Positions 37,222 to 45,924 of a DNA stretch of 64,000 nucleotides are shown in pieces. Position numbers and translations under genes: made by a program. The notes beneath the pieces were generated by a model, which saw nothing but the letters and a program-made list of their open reading frames with translations, was not told the DNA's origin and made no database searches. Numbering within the stretch: the first letter of the stretch is position 1; the number at the start of each line of letters is the position of its first letter. Where the stretch lies: contig NZ_AP017656.1 of NCBI RefSeq assembly GCF_002355855.1, positions 310,001 to 374,000 on the forward strand, written 5' to 3'. The DNA comes from Sphingobium cloacae (GTDB taxonomy: Bacteria; Pseudomonadota; Alphaproteobacteria; Sphingomonadales; Sphingomonadaceae).

Positions 37222-37699
37222 GGTGCGCTCCGTCAGTCGAGGTGAGCGCGGGAGCGGCATCCGCAACGACGAGCGCCGGCGCTACGAATTCCGCTGCATC
37301 GAAATGAGCGAAGATCGCATCGAGCGAGCCAAGCGCCGCGATGGTGCTGCGGCTGATAACAACCTCGTCGTCCTCGGTGACAGCATAGGACACCGCCTTG
37401 CCGTCGCCGATGGCGACGACGCGCTCGGGTCCCCACTGCCCGGAATAGCCCCCGCACCAGCGTACGAAGGGGACGCGATGCATCACGCACCAGTCCTCGA
37501 TCTCCTCGAAGCGACCGCCTGCGACTTCGTGCGCAAACAGGCGAAGCGGCTCGCCGTCGACGCGATGTTCCGGCTCGAACGGATCGCCGTCCCACTCGAC
37601 GGCAAGGCGCTCGGCGGCGATGAGCTCGGCAAGTTCTGCGAAGGCGGGAGCGTCAAGCGCGCCGCCGATGACGATGGAGGCGGATACCCGGTCGGCCAT
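37211..37699 (-). CDS. Hypothetical protein (162 aa)
   Basis: MADRVSASIVIGGALDAPAF begins it; a Trp/Cys-containing segment (EIEDWCVMHRVPFVRWCGGY) stands out. AGGAG lies 6-10 bases before ATG 37699. Part of a compact run of plasmid-type hypothetical genes (36.1-38.4 kb) with overlapping ends. No domain recognised. Confidence 0.65.
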   Translation of the reverse strand: MADRVSASIVIGGALDAPAFAELAELIAAERLAVEWDGDPFEPEHRVDGEPLRLFAHEVAGGRFEEIEDWCVMHRVPFVRWCGGYSGQWGPERVVAIGDGKAVSYAVTEDDEVVISRSTIAALGSLDAIFAHFDAAEFVAPALVVADAAPALTSTDGAHHVQ

Positions 37700-37839
37700 G
37701 ATGGTCTCCTCTGGTTGGGCGCGGCGCAGCGCGCACGTTCGGCCACCGCGCGGTGATCGCGGGATCGGTGATGATCGAGCCTTGGAAAGGATCGTGGCGG
37801 CAGCGGCTCGGCCGCGCCGGCACCTGTCTGATTGCAGCT

Positions 37840-38169
37840 TCAGTGAGTCGAGCCGAACAGGTAGCGCTTGGCGGCGACTTGCTGGCTGCCATCCTCGACG
37901 CCGATGGACGACTGCATATCGGCAGTGAGCTGCCGGCGGAGATCGGGAGGAATGATGGCATGAGGCGCGACAACGGCGATCGCGGCCTCGGCGGAGAGGA
38001 GTTCGCCCGGCTCCGTGCCGATCCAGACGAGGGGCTCGCCTTCGGCGGGCTCGTCTTCGGTGCGAAAGAAGACTTGCGCGAAGAAGGTCTGAAGCGGCCG
38101 GTCCCATCCGACCGTCGCGCGGACGACGTCTGGGCTGTCCGGCTTGGCCTGAAGGTCGTGACGGCTCAT
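37840..38169 (-). CDS. Hypothetical protein (109 aa)
   Basis: MSRHDLQAKPDSPDVVRATV, then VGWDRPLQTFFAQVFFRTED. The ATG overlaps the stop of the upstream 64-aa gene by 4 bases, so the two are coupled. No recognised domain. Confidence 0.6.
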   Translation of the reverse strand: MSRHDLQAKPDSPDVVRATVGWDRPLQTFFAQVFFRTEDEPAEGEPLVWIGTEPGELLSAEAAIAVVAPHAIIPPDLRRQLTADMQSSIGVEDGSQQVAAKRYLFGSTH

Positions 38170-38360
38170 TCCATCGTCCTCCGGATGCGATGCTGGACAT
38201 GGCGCGCCGCGCCTTCGGCGCTGCTGATCGCCTTGCCGGCGGCCGAAGCAGCCTGACGCGCTCCGGCCTGGCGAAGCAAGGTACGGGCTTCGCGCAGCCG
38301 CTCAACGGCTACCGCAATGGCGTGCCCGTCAGCGGGCGTGGCGGAGGCGATCCGTCGCAT
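38166..38360 (-). CDS. Small hypothetical protein (64 aa)
   Basis: MRRIASATPADGHAIAVAVE, then an Ala/Arg-rich helix. AAGGGAG precedes ATG 38360. Overlaps the next gene by 4 bases. No recognised domain. Confidence 0.55.
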   Translation of the reverse strand: MRRIASATPADGHAIAVAVERLREARTLLRQAGARQAASAAGKAISSAEGAARHVQHRIRRTME

Positions 38361-38493
38361 GGGCTTCTCCCTTGGATGGACGATGGATGCGGAAAGGCGC
38401 GTCTGCGGCGGGCCCCAAGGTCATTCGCAGGGTAGGTCCGCTTGCATTCACGCGCCTACTGCCCGACCCGCTTCCCCTTCACTTTTCCCAGGT

Positions 38494-38826
38494 TCAGTCG
38501 TCCTCGGGCAGCATGATCGTCATGACTCGCGTGGTGACGTGCGGATCGCCAGGGTCTTCCGATCCCCATCCCAGCGCGCGGTCGTAATAGTCGATCGCGA
38601 AACGGACGGCGTGGCCACGGACGGTGAACTCCCCGCGAGAGCGTTCCGGGCCATCGTCGCGCGTGAATGCGTAACCTCGGATCGCTGCGAGCAGCTCGGC
38701 CTGGGCGGAGAGATCGCCGGCGAAGGCGGCGACGCAAGCCGCAGTGATGACGACGCGGGCAGTCGGATCGAGGCCGTGCCGGCAGCGGTCGTTGAGTTCG
38801 GCGATGCGGGATAGCTGATCGGTCAT
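38494..38826 (-). CDS. DUF3768 family protein
   Basis: 110 residues. The characteristic C-terminus is IDYYDRALGWGSEDPGDPHV then VMTIMLPEDD, and the N-terminus RIAELNDRCRHGLDP. DUF3768 proteins are frequent on alphaproteobacterial plasmids; function unknown. ATG 38826 overlaps the end of the PAPS-reductase-like gene by 4 bases. Confidence 0.85.
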   Translation of the reverse strand: MTDQLSRIAELNDRCRHGLDPTARVVITAACVAAFAGDLSAQAELLAAIRGYAFTRDDGPERSRGEFTVRGHAVRFAIDYYDRALGWGSEDPGDPHVTTRVMTIMLPEDD

Positions 38827-39773
38827 GCAGCCTCCATCAGGCCGGCGTTGAAGGTCTCGATCCAGGCTTCCATCGTCGGCCGCTGGGGAAGCGGCACGAT
38901 GCTCGCTGCATCCTGGAACCGGATGAGATCGGTGGGTGCATCGCGGCGAATGGCTTCGATCTCGGCGGCCGGGAGCAGCCGCTCGGCGCAAATGAAGTCT
39001 GTGATCCTGCCGGGCTTCGTCCTGGTCGAACGCCGCCAGAGCCCCTCGACGGTGCGCAGCCGAGGCTCCGCGCGCGCCTCGATGAGCACGATCAGCCTGA
39101 GGCACCAGGATGGCAGCGCCCGTACTTCGTCCGGCTGGATTGCCCCGCAGAAGAAGCAGCTCGATTTGGGAGGGATCGGAAGACCGGCCTGCTCGATACG
39201 CGCGGCGCACCGGTCGCGGTTCCAGTTCCACTCACGCAGCGGATAGCGGCACTCGAACAGCGGATCGTTCAACGCGGACGCATGCGCGTAGCGACGCGTG
39301 TCGGCAGGCGAGGCATCGTAGCCGATCAGCCGAACGACCTTCTGGCCTCGCTGCCACGCGGCCTGGGCCGGCGCCCATTGCTTGAGGTAGGCGTCCTGCG
39401 GCGCGACCTTCCACTTGAGAGAACAGCTATGCCGGCCAAGGCTGATGCTGGGGAGCGTCGCATTGGTGAGCACGTTGGCCAGGATCCAGTAATAGGGTGG
39501 CCAGTGCTTGAAGCGCTGCGGCACGTAGCGGACCACCTCATAGGGGATGCGCCGCGCGGCCATCCACGCCGCGATCAACTTCTGGTACTCGTACGTATCA
39601 GGCTTCTCGGCGCCGGGATCGGCCGTGAGAACCAAGTCCGGCGGCTCGCCCCGCGAATCGAGTTCGACGAGCAGGGCCGTGGAGTCCACGCCGATACCAT
39701 AGGCGAGGACGACCGGCGGCGGCGCGCACACCATGATGGTGTCGACCGGCCTCGGCGTGGCAGAGGTGATCAT
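38823..39773 (-). CDS. PAPS reductase-like (PP-loop) protein 1
   Basis: 316 residues. A PP-loop variant GIGVDST (about residues 26-32) begins an adenine-nucleotide alpha-hydrolase fold. HSCSLKWKVAP and the SCFFCGAIQPDE cluster provide Cys residues suited to an iron-sulfur or sulfur-transfer centre. The family includes cysteine-biosynthetic PAPS reductase and DndC/SspD-type DNA sulfur-modification proteins. No other dnd or ssp gene is present, and no cys operon. A role in nucleic-acid modification is inferred only from the nearby Mom-like and DpdA-like genes. Confidence 0.75.
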   Translation of the reverse strand: MITSATPRPVDTIMVCAPPPVVLAYGIGVDSTALLVELDSRGEPPDLVLTADPGAEKPDTYEYQKLIAAWMAARRIPYEVVRYVPQRFKHWPPYYWILANVLTNATLPSISLGRHSCSLKWKVAPQDAYLKQWAPAQAAWQRGQKVVRLIGYDASPADTRRYAHASALNDPLFECRYPLREWNWNRDRCAARIEQAGLPIPPKSSCFFCGAIQPDEVRALPSWCLRLIVLIEARAEPRLRTVEGLWRRSTRTKPGRITDFICAERLLPAAEIEAIRRDAPTDLIRFQDAASIVPLPQRPTMEAWIETFNAGLMEAA

Positions 39774-39901
39774 AGGGGCCTCGGGCTTGAACGCGGCTGA
39801 ATGCCGCCAAACTCAAGGCCCCCCTCCCCTCGCTTGTCCGATGCGACATCGCCGGAGAGGCGGGTGTCTTCGGGCCGCCTCTCGAAAGCGGGTCTCGCCA
39901 G

Positions 39902-40306
39902 TTATCCGGCGGCCGTGTCGTGCTGGGGTGCCGGGACGGTCGGTTCGCCCATCAGGATCACGGCGATCGAGGGCTTGTCGTCGGGTCCGAGCCTGCGGCT
40001 GTCGAAGACGTTCCGGCCGCCCAGGCCGATCGTCAGCATGTCGAAGGTCGGTGACGTACCGCCGTTCGCGTTGGCGATGCGTGTCCCGTTGTCGTGATAT
40101 TGGATGTCGACGAAGCTTGGCGGGGAGCCGCGCTTGTATTCGCCGAAGAAGAACGTGATCCGACGACCGTCGGTGGTTTTGGCGCTGATCGTGAAGTTGC
40201 CGTCGGGGATGTCGATCGGAAGCGTCGGCACGTCGTTGAAGCGGGCGAAGCCGATGCTTTCGGCATCGGCCGCGGTTATGACGGGCAGCTGCGTGATGTC
40301 AGCCAT
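39902..40306 (-). CDS. Hypothetical protein (134 aa)
   Basis: MADITQLPVITAADAESIGF, then beta-rich segments (NFTISAKTTDGRRITFFFGE, PSFVDIQYHDNGTRIANANG). Its start overlaps the Mom-like gene by 8 bases, so co-translation is likely. A small beta-sandwich is plausible. No domain recognised. Confidence 0.6.
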   Translation of the reverse strand: MADITQLPVITAADAESIGFARFNDVPTLPIDIPDGNFTISAKTTDGRRITFFFGEYKRGSPPSFVDIQYHDNGTRIANANGGTSPTFDMLTIGLGGRNVFDSRRLGPDDKPSIAVILMGEPTVPAPQHDTAAG

Positions 40307-41123
40307 GGAGGGTCTCCTGATCGCGCCAAATGAGCGGAAGCAGCGCGTTTCGCGGCGGAAGGGCCTTGGGATACGGCAGGCGCGGAAGGGTGCGGCCGCG
40401 GCGGCGGGCCTCGCGCGTCAGCTCGAAGCAATAGGCGAACAGCCCAGCCTGCTGATGCGTGACGAGATGGCGCTCGCGCTGGAGCCGCCACAACCAGCTT
40501 CGCGGCTCCTCGCCGATACGCGGCCTCGGGACCCCCAGCGAGACGAGCTGATCGATTGCGCCGGCTTGGCCCTGCTCGCCCAGGCGGATCTTGGACAGCG
40601 TGCGCCCCGAGATCGTGATGTTGCCGACCCGAAGGACCGATCGCGGCTTCGTGACTGCGCGGTGGGCGGCCGAGAGCGCACAATAGACGCGGCCGATATG
40701 CCCCGCCCCTGGATCGCTGTACGACACCACCGCCTCGATCCCAGGCCGTTCCCGGCGCAGGTGGCGAAAGGCCCGCGCGACGAAGAAGCTCTCGCCGTTC
40801 TGCGGCACGGCGTCGGTCAGAATGAGGCGCGCGAGAACGCAGCCGCGGCGAGGATCGTCAAACCCGGTGTGGCGCGAGACGACGGCGCTGGTGGTCGGAA
40901 CGGCGAAAACGGCAACGCCTTCGAGCGCGCCCTTGCGCGCGAACAGCCCCACCGCGAGCTGCGCGGCCGGATAGCGGGGCAGATAATGGTGCTGCGCGAT
41001 GAAGGCGCGCGCGGCGGCGTGATCGATGACGTCGACGCTGTAGGCGCCGGGATCGATCAGCGTGAGATCGCGCGCCCACAGAGCGCGCCGTTCGCGCCAG
41101 CGCTGGCTGCGGTCGGTCTGCAT
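40299..41123 (-). CDS. Mom-like GNAT-fold DNA modification protein
   Basis: 274 residues. The pattern matches phage Mu Mom relatives, which modify adenine in DNA to N6-carbamoylmethyladenine: HHYLPRYP (45-52), GVAVFAVP (69-76), LARLILTD (97-104), NGESFFVARAF (109-119) and SYSDPGAGHIGRVY (134-147). Mom protects DNA from many restriction enzymes. It overlaps the 134-aa gene and lies between two PAPS-reductase-like genes. The family assignment is by eye; the chemistry here is unproven. Confidence 0.75.
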   Translation of the reverse strand: MQTDRSQRWRERRALWARDLTLIDPGAYSVDVIDHAAARAFIAQHHYLPRYPAAQLAVGLFARKGALEGVAVFAVPTTSAVVSRHTGFDDPRRGCVLARLILTDAVPQNGESFFVARAFRHLRRERPGIEAVVSYSDPGAGHIGRVYCALSAAHRAVTKPRSVLRVGNITISGRTLSKIRLGEQGQAGAIDQLVSLGVPRPRIGEEPRSWLWRLQRERHLVTHQQAGLFAYCFELTREARRRGRTLPRLPYPKALPPRNALLPLIWRDQETLHG

Positions 41124-41140
41124 GGGACGTGGTCCGTGGG

Positions 41141-41464
41141 TCAGAGGAGCGCGGGCCGGCGCGCGTGGCGGGCGATGATCGCGTGTGCGAAGGCGTCCGC
41201 ACCTGCCTGGCTCGGGCAGGGGAAAAGATCATGGGAGCACAGCAGGCGGAGGCTGTGGTCGAGCTCCATCGCACAGAGCCAGCGGTCGCTGCCATCGATG
41301 TCGACGACGGTAAGCGCGAGGCAGCGCGAGCCGCCATAGGCGCTCGGATCCAGTGGATCGCCCGGAAAGCCGGCAAGCATCCAGAAGCGCCAGCCCAGGG
41401 GCGGCGGGTCCTCGATGCGGGCGACGATCCGGAAGGAGCCGGCGGCGGCATGGATCGTCGTCAC
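41141..41464 (-). CDS. Hypothetical protein (107 aa)
   Basis: MTTIHAAAGSFRIVARIEDP, then WRFWMLAGFPGDPLDPSAYG and a Cys/His segment LLCSHDLFPCPSQAG. It starts inside the last codons of the PAPS-reductase-like gene (4-base overlap) and ends 17 bases before the Mom-like gene. Function unknown. Confidence 0.6.
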   Translation of the reverse strand: MTTIHAAAGSFRIVARIEDPPPLGWRFWMLAGFPGDPLDPSAYGGSRCLALTVVDIDGSDRWLCAMELDHSLRLLCSHDLFPCPSQAGADAFAHAIIARHARRPALL

Positions 41465-42621
41465 GACGACATCTGCCGCCCGGCCGCGACCCTCAGCTCT
41501 GCAAAGCGCGCCTGGACGGCTGATCCTGTCGGATAGCGGTTCTCGAGCCTGTGGCGCGCCAGGATGGGCCGCCGTGCCGCGGCGATATCCTCGGCCTCGG
41601 CGAGGGTGGGCATCCGCGGAGGCCAGCCTTTGACGTATCTGAGGCCTGCCGGCATCGAGGCCTCGAGATGCCGGCGCTCGAGCTGGTCGGCCTTGGCGCG
41701 TTCAACGTCCGCGCGGAGCCCGCCGCTCAACAGATGCGGTGAGATGTCGGCGAGCCAGCGTGTCGGCTGGAATGGAAAGGTCGATCGCGCCTCGATGCCG
41801 ACGAGCTCGCGATAAGCCTCGGTGTTCGCCGGGGCTGCGGCAGAAGCCGACAGGTCGTGAAGCGAGGCGAAGATGCAGTAGCGGCACGAGAGGCGCGTTG
41901 CGCCCCATATCGAATAGGCCTCGTGCAGGGTGATGCCGAGCGTGCCGTGAGCACGAAATACGTCTTCGCTGTTCCAATACGCGATCGGGTGCCAGAGGGT
42001 GATCGCGGTGCCGTGCCGGTTCCCGGCCTTGGCATGGCGAAGATCGGCCTTGGCGATCGGGGTGGCGGCGCGGTTGTGGCTTTCGTCGCGGCGCAGGCCC
42101 AGAACGGAGATGATCTGCTGGCCTCGCAGCATTCTGGCGAGCGCCGGACCGATCACGGCCGCCTTCATCTCGGATTGGCAGAAGCGGAGCGATGCCGACG
42201 ACCAGGGACCAATCAGGTTGTAGGTCTCGAGCGCCTCGTAGCGGCGCTTGCCGCTTTCGAACCGCTGGATCCAGCGGTCGACCAGGTCGCCGGCCGCCCG
42301 GCGCACGACTGTCAGCGGCACGTCGGCGCTAGCGGCTATGCGCGCGACGGTATCGGGGGTCGAATCCCATTCGGCGCGGCCAAGATCGGCATGGATCGCC
42401 ATCCGCCGCGCCCGCGGATGGCCGAGTGAATCGAGTTGAAGGTTGACCGCGAACAGGGCCGCGCTCGAGTCCTTGCCGCCTGAGAGGTTGAAGACGATCC
42501 AGGCGCCGGCGCGGATCGCGGCGACAATCTCGGAAGTGATGGCGATGTCCGGCAGGCCGGGGACGGCCGGATAGGACCGAGTGGCCGCTGCCGCGGCTGC
42601 GAGCTGGGCGATGGGTGGCAT
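41461..42621 (-). CDS. PAPS reductase/sulfotransferase-family (PP-loop) protein 2
   Basis: 386 residues with a canonical PP-loop SGGKDSS at 47-53. LRFCQSEMKAAVIGP, LGLRRDESHNRA and the LSCRYCIFASLHDL cysteine pair follow the pattern of 3'-phosphoadenosine-5'-phosphosulfate reductase/FAD-synthetase-like proteins, including DndC-type enzymes. It activates a substrate with ATP or handles a phosphosulfate; the exact reaction cannot be assigned. It is in a run with the Mom-like gene and a second PP-loop protein. Confidence 0.8.
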   Translation of the reverse strand: MPPIAQLAAAAAATRSYPAVPGLPDIAITSEIVAAIRAGAWIVFNLSGGKDSSAALFAVNLQLDSLGHPRARRMAIHADLGRAEWDSTPDTVARIAASADVPLTVVRRAAGDLVDRWIQRFESGKRRYEALETYNLIGPWSSASLRFCQSEMKAAVIGPALARMLRGQQIISVLGLRRDESHNRAATPIAKADLRHAKAGNRHGTAITLWHPIAYWNSEDVFRAHGTLGITLHEAYSIWGATRLSCRYCIFASLHDLSASAAAPANTEAYRELVGIEARSTFPFQPTRWLADISPHLLSGGLRADVERAKADQLERRHLEASMPAGLRYVKGWPPRMPTLAEAEDIAAARRPILARHRLENRYPTGSAVQARFAELRVAAGRQMSS

Positions 42622-42662
42622 GACGGCTCCGGAAAAGGGCGGCGGCCTGGTAACTGGCGGCG

Positions 42663-43307
42663 TCAGGCGAAGAGGCGCTCGGACTGCCGGACCGGCGGCG
42701 AGAGCGCGAGTTCGCGGCGGAGCCGGTCGGCGAAGCGGTCCGGGGCCAGCAATTCGGCGATCGAGGCAAAGTGGTTGCGCCCGCCGGTATAGTCCTTGCG
42801 CCCCCTGCAGCGCCGGAACAGGATTTCGCGGCCGGCCCCCATCGCGCCCAGGCTGAGGTGGACGTACACCTCCTCGCCGTGGAGGGTGATCTCGCCCGAG
42901 ACAGCCGGACCACCCTTGTTGGAGCGGACCTCGTAGCTATCGGCCTCCAGCCCAAGGGCCTCGGCGAGCCGGCGCATGGCAATGCGCCCCTCGCTGTGAA
43001 AGGTGCGTTTGGCAGCCTCGTCGTAGGCGACACCACGACAAGCGAGGGTCCGCAGGACAGGGTGGCGCCGGATCTCGGCGATCTGGTCCAAGCAGTTGCG
43101 GCGCAGCGCCATGTCGTCCGGGCGGCGTTCGCAGACAGTCCCGAGGTGGCGGGCGAGAAGGATGACCGCCGCGTCGATCTCGGGGTCCTTGCCCGCGTTG
43201 CGGCAGTCGGTGATGGCGGCACCGATCGCGTGGAGGGTGGCTGCCATCGTGGTCAGCGCGCTGGGATCGAGCGCCTGCTGGTGGCGCATCGCGACATCGT
43301 AGTGCAT
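42663..43307 (-). CDS. Hypothetical protein (214 aa)
   Basis: MHYDVAMRHQQALDPSALTT, CERRPDDMALRRNCLDQIAE, ending RELALSPPVRQSERLFA. Basic, helical N-terminus and a mixed C-terminal half with ITLHGEEVYVHLSLGAMGAG. GGAG precedes the ATG by about 12 bases. Lies between the PRTRC operon and the PP-loop gene. No domain recognised. Confidence 0.6.
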   Translation of the reverse strand: MHYDVAMRHQQALDPSALTTMAATLHAIGAAITDCRNAGKDPEIDAAVILLARHLGTVCERRPDDMALRRNCLDQIAEIRRHPVLRTLACRGVAYDEAAKRTFHSEGRIAMRRLAEALGLEADSYEVRSNKGGPAVSGEITLHGEEVYVHLSLGAMGAGREILFRRCRGRKDYTGGRNHFASIAELLAPDRFADRLRRELALSPPVRQSERLFA

Positions 43308-43323
43308 GGGGAGGTTCTCCGGG

Positions 43324-43641
43324 CTAAAGCGCACGTCCGCTCGCCCCTCCCCTTCCCCCTCTTCTTTTCCTGGCGGTCAGCCGCGCCGACGCCCTGGCCC
43401 CGGGGCCGATCGCGCGCGCGATGTGACCGGCATAGACACCGCAGGCGGCCCAGTATGCGGCAACCGGCGGCTTGCGGCTCTGCCAGCTCCGTTCGGCGCG
43501 CAGCCGGGCTTCGCTTTGGATGTCGAGCAGCACGGACAGCAGCGCGAGGCGCGCCTCCGGACTGAGCGCCCGGAGCCGGGCGACCGCCGGCAGGGCAAGA
43601 ACGGGGTTGCGCACCTCGGCCCTGGAGGATCGAGCGCCCAT
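43324..43641 (-). CDS. Hypothetical protein at the 3' end of the PRTRC operon (105 aa)
   Basis: MGARSSRAEVRNPVLALPAV, LSPEARLALLSVLLDIQSEA, with a very basic Arg/Gly-rich tail (TARKRRGGRGG). The ATG overlaps the ThiF-like stop (TGATG), so it belongs to the PRTRC transcript. The basic tail could bind nucleic acid. No recognised family. Confidence 0.6.
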   Translation of the reverse strand: MGARSSRAEVRNPVLALPAVARLRALSPEARLALLSVLLDIQSEARLRAERSWQSRKPPVAAYWAACGVYAGHIARAIGPGARASARLTARKRRGGRGGASGRAL

Positions 43642-44444
43642 CACGCGGGTCCGGGCAGCGCGGCCGATACGCGCTGATCCTGCGCCTCCTCGACCGCGGG
43701 AAGCGGGATCGGGACGCATTGCCCGCGAACGAGGTTGATGAAGCCACCAGCGTGGCCGATCGACCCGCGCCCGACGAGGTCGAACAGCAGCGCCAGAGCG
43801 TGGCTTGCCAGGACGCGGTTGACGAAAAGCGACTGCCGTTCGAGCGCCTCGGCCACCGAGCAGGACGGCGCATCGTCGTCGGGCTCCGTTTCGTCGGCGA
43901 TCTCGGGGAAATATTCGACGACGGTCGGGAGGCGCCGCCGGTCGTGGGCGGTGGAGCGGCGAGGCGACCCGATCAGGAACTGCCCGTCTCCGGCGCGGTT
44001 GCCGAGGTCCATCCAGTAGGCGGGCACGGGCTTCCCATTCGCCAGATCGGCGCCGAGGGCGCGGCGCGCGGAAGCGGTGTCGACGCAGCTGATGAGGATA
44101 TCCACGTCGGCGATCTTGACCGCTTCGGGAGCGCGGCCATGGACGGCTCGCCAGCAAAGGCCGTGCGCGAGATTGATCCGCTCGACGAGCGTGCGGGCCT
44201 TGGAAGCGCCGAGGTCGCATCGGTAGAAGGGTTGCCGGCCGAGATTGGCTTCGCTGACGACGTCGTCATCGACGACGGTGACCTGGAGCGACCGGGTGGA
44301 GATCGCGCGTAGCGCTGTCTCGAGCGAAGCCAGTCCCATCAGCATCTGCGCGCCATTTCCGCCGCAGCCGACTAGAAGGACCTTGATCGCGCGATTGTCG
44401 AAGCCGGCAGGAAGATAGTGGCGATTGGGGATGTCAGGCTGCAT
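43641..44444 (-). CDS. PRTRC system ThiF-family (E1-like) protein
   Basis: 267 residues. E1/ThiF/MoeB fold: nucleotide loop VGCGGNGAQM (25-34), acidic VVDDDVV (57-63), NLGRQPF (68-74), ISCVDTAS (119-125) and a Cys195 (APSCSVAEALERQ) where E1 enzymes place the catalytic cysteine before a crossover helix. E1-like proteins adenylate the C-terminal Gly of a ubiquitin-like partner. Start ATG 44444 has AGGAG; it overlaps the protein A gene by 11 bases. Confidence 0.9.
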   Translation of the reverse strand: MQPDIPNRHYLPAGFDNRAIKVLLVGCGGNGAQMLMGLASLETALRAISTRSLQVTVVDDDVVSEANLGRQPFYRCDLGASKARTLVERINLAHGLCWRAVHGRAPEAVKIADVDILISCVDTASARRALGADLANGKPVPAYWMDLGNRAGDGQFLIGSPRRSTAHDRRRLPTVVEYFPEIADETEPDDDAPSCSVAEALERQSLFVNRVLASHALALLFDLVGRGSIGHAGGFINLVRGQCVPIPLPAVEEAQDQRVSAALPGPA

Positions 44445-45093
44445 CGTCGTCTCCTGAAAACGGGCTGCGCGGCAGCGGCAGGAACATCCCGCCGGCGCAC
44501 AATCGCGAAGCGATGGCGGGTCCTTCCGGTTGACCAAGACGGCCGAGCACCAGCGCGATCTTGGTGGAGTGCGCGTCGTCGGCATCGTCCGTCGCGCTGA
44601 AGAATGCCGCGCCATGCGCATGACTGTGGATGTCGCAGATGAGATGTTGGTCGGGCGCCAGAATCGGGGACCGATAGGTCACGCGGGACGGAGTGGCATC
44701 GTCGATCTGGGGGTAGTGGATCGAGAAGCTTCGCTCATTCTCGTTCCACAGGACGAAGGCGGCAGCTTCGTTGGGCAAGGCCGCTCGGAAGTGATCGAGA
44801 ATCCGGCCGAGCAGTTCGCGGGGCATTAGCCCGCAGCGTAGTTCCGCCCGGCGCTCGCCGACGCTCCCATAAGGCAGGTAGGCGGGAAACGGCGGCGTGA
44901 CGGGAATGTCGAGCTCGAGCCATGGCCGTCGCACGATGAGCATGACTCCGTCCCTCCCGACCGCGAGACATTGGCTTGTGCGGGAGGCGCGTACCGCGTC
45001 GATCGCGGGGGACCGACCGACCGGCGGAACCGGATAACAGGACGCCGCTGCGAGAATGGCGGCCGCGGTCGGATCGTCGGCGAGGACGGTCAT
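44434..45093 (-). CDS. PRTRC system protein A (JAMM/MPN metalloprotease-like)
   Basis: 219 residues. The C-terminal domain carries a complete JAMM zinc motif: Glu109, His156-Ser-His158, seven residues, Ser166, then Asp169 (DIHSHAHGAAFFSATD). JAMM proteases remove ubiquitin-like modifiers from targets or trim precursors. The N-terminal 90 residues are specific to this family. Encoded between the E2-like protein B and the E1-like ThiF genes with 4- and 11-base overlaps. Confidence 0.9.
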   Translation of the reverse strand: MTVLADDPTAAAILAAASCYPVPPVGRSPAIDAVRASRTSQCLAVGRDGVMLIVRRPWLELDIPVTPPFPAYLPYGSVGERRAELRCGLMPRELLGRILDHFRAALPNEAAAFVLWNENERSFSIHYPQIDDATPSRVTYRSPILAPDQHLICDIHSHAHGAAFFSATDDADDAHSTKIALVLGRLGQPEGPAIASRLCAGGMFLPLPRSPFSGDDDAA

Positions 45094-45917
45094 GACGCCG
45101 CGCCTTCAGCGATCAGCCGCTCGAGCGTCATCGGTTCGGCGTTGGCCTTTCTCGATGGAGGTCGCTGGCTCGTGCCGGTGAACGGCCGGAGGCGCCTCAC
45201 CGGGAAGCGCGTCGCCTGGCGCGCCGCAAGGTCGTCCCAGAGCTTCAGCAGGCCACCCTTGCCGGTGACGGTCAGCTCCTGCCCGGGATTGGGGTGCGTC
45301 GACCAGGAATCGAACAGCGCCCGCTCGAAGTCGGGGATGGCCGCGACGTCCAGCGTGCGCGGCCTCGGGATGTTCCCCCAGCAGAGAGAGCCATCGACGA
45401 AGACGTTGAGGACCGGCGAGTGGAGCACCCGCGTGGTCGCCGAGGGGCGCTCATTTTCGGCGAGTGCATAGACCCCGAGCCGGCGCGGCGTCGCCACGAA
45501 CAGCTGGGCGGGATACGGAACGGGCCGGATCGTCCGTTGCGCGAGAACGCGCAGGCCGGCCGGCGGTGTGGACAGATCGAAATAAGCCGGGCGGACCTGC
45601 TCGGGCGTCCACCAGGCGAGCATGTCGCGATGGGCAACCAGCACATTGTGGGGAAGGATCTGAGGCGGCGCTGCGCGCCCGAGCGCCTCGGTCCATTGGC
45701 GAAGGTGGGCGCGGGTCAGCGGCGTGCCGGCGGCGATCGTCGGCCCGCCTTCGCCGCCATGCTCGACATGATGGATGCTGGCGAAGGCATGTCCATCCTG
45801 CCTGGGGGCGCGGTGGGGATCGAGTCCGCGGGGGGTCTCGGTGCGGTACAGGAGGATGGCGTTGGTGAGCACCATGCCTCCGGCGGTGGCTTCGAAATGG
45901 GCGCTATGGTCCGGCAT
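45090..45917 (-). CDS. PRTRC system protein B (prokaryotic E2-like)
   Basis: 275 residues. Family traits are FVATPRRLGVYAL, LHSPVLNVFVDGSLCWGN, and PDFERALFDSWSTHPN. The Cys179 in GSLCWGN sits where prokaryotic E2-family (Prok-E2) proteins carry a catalytic cysteine. E2-like enzymes accept the activated modifier from E1 as a thioester. Coupled to protein A by a 4-base overlap, 7 bases after protein F. Catalytic assignment is inference from family and position. Confidence 0.82.
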   Translation of the reverse strand: MPDHSAHFEATAGGMVLTNAILLYRTETPRGLDPHRAPRQDGHAFASIHHVEHGGEGGPTIAAGTPLTRAHLRQWTEALGRAAPPQILPHNVLVAHRDMLAWWTPEQVRPAYFDLSTPPAGLRVLAQRTIRPVPYPAQLFVATPRRLGVYALAENERPSATTRVLHSPVLNVFVDGSLCWGNIPRPRTLDVAAIPDFERALFDSWSTHPNPGQELTVTGKGGLLKLWDDLAARQATRFPVRRLRPFTGTSQRPPSRKANAEPMTLERLIAEGAAS

Positions 45918-45924
45918 GGGGGCC

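Noticed and set aside
38823..42621. A complete Dnd or Ssp phosphorothioation system
   Set aside because: Only PP-loop proteins are present; DndA, DndD, DndE or SspB/SspC-like partners are not visible in the window.
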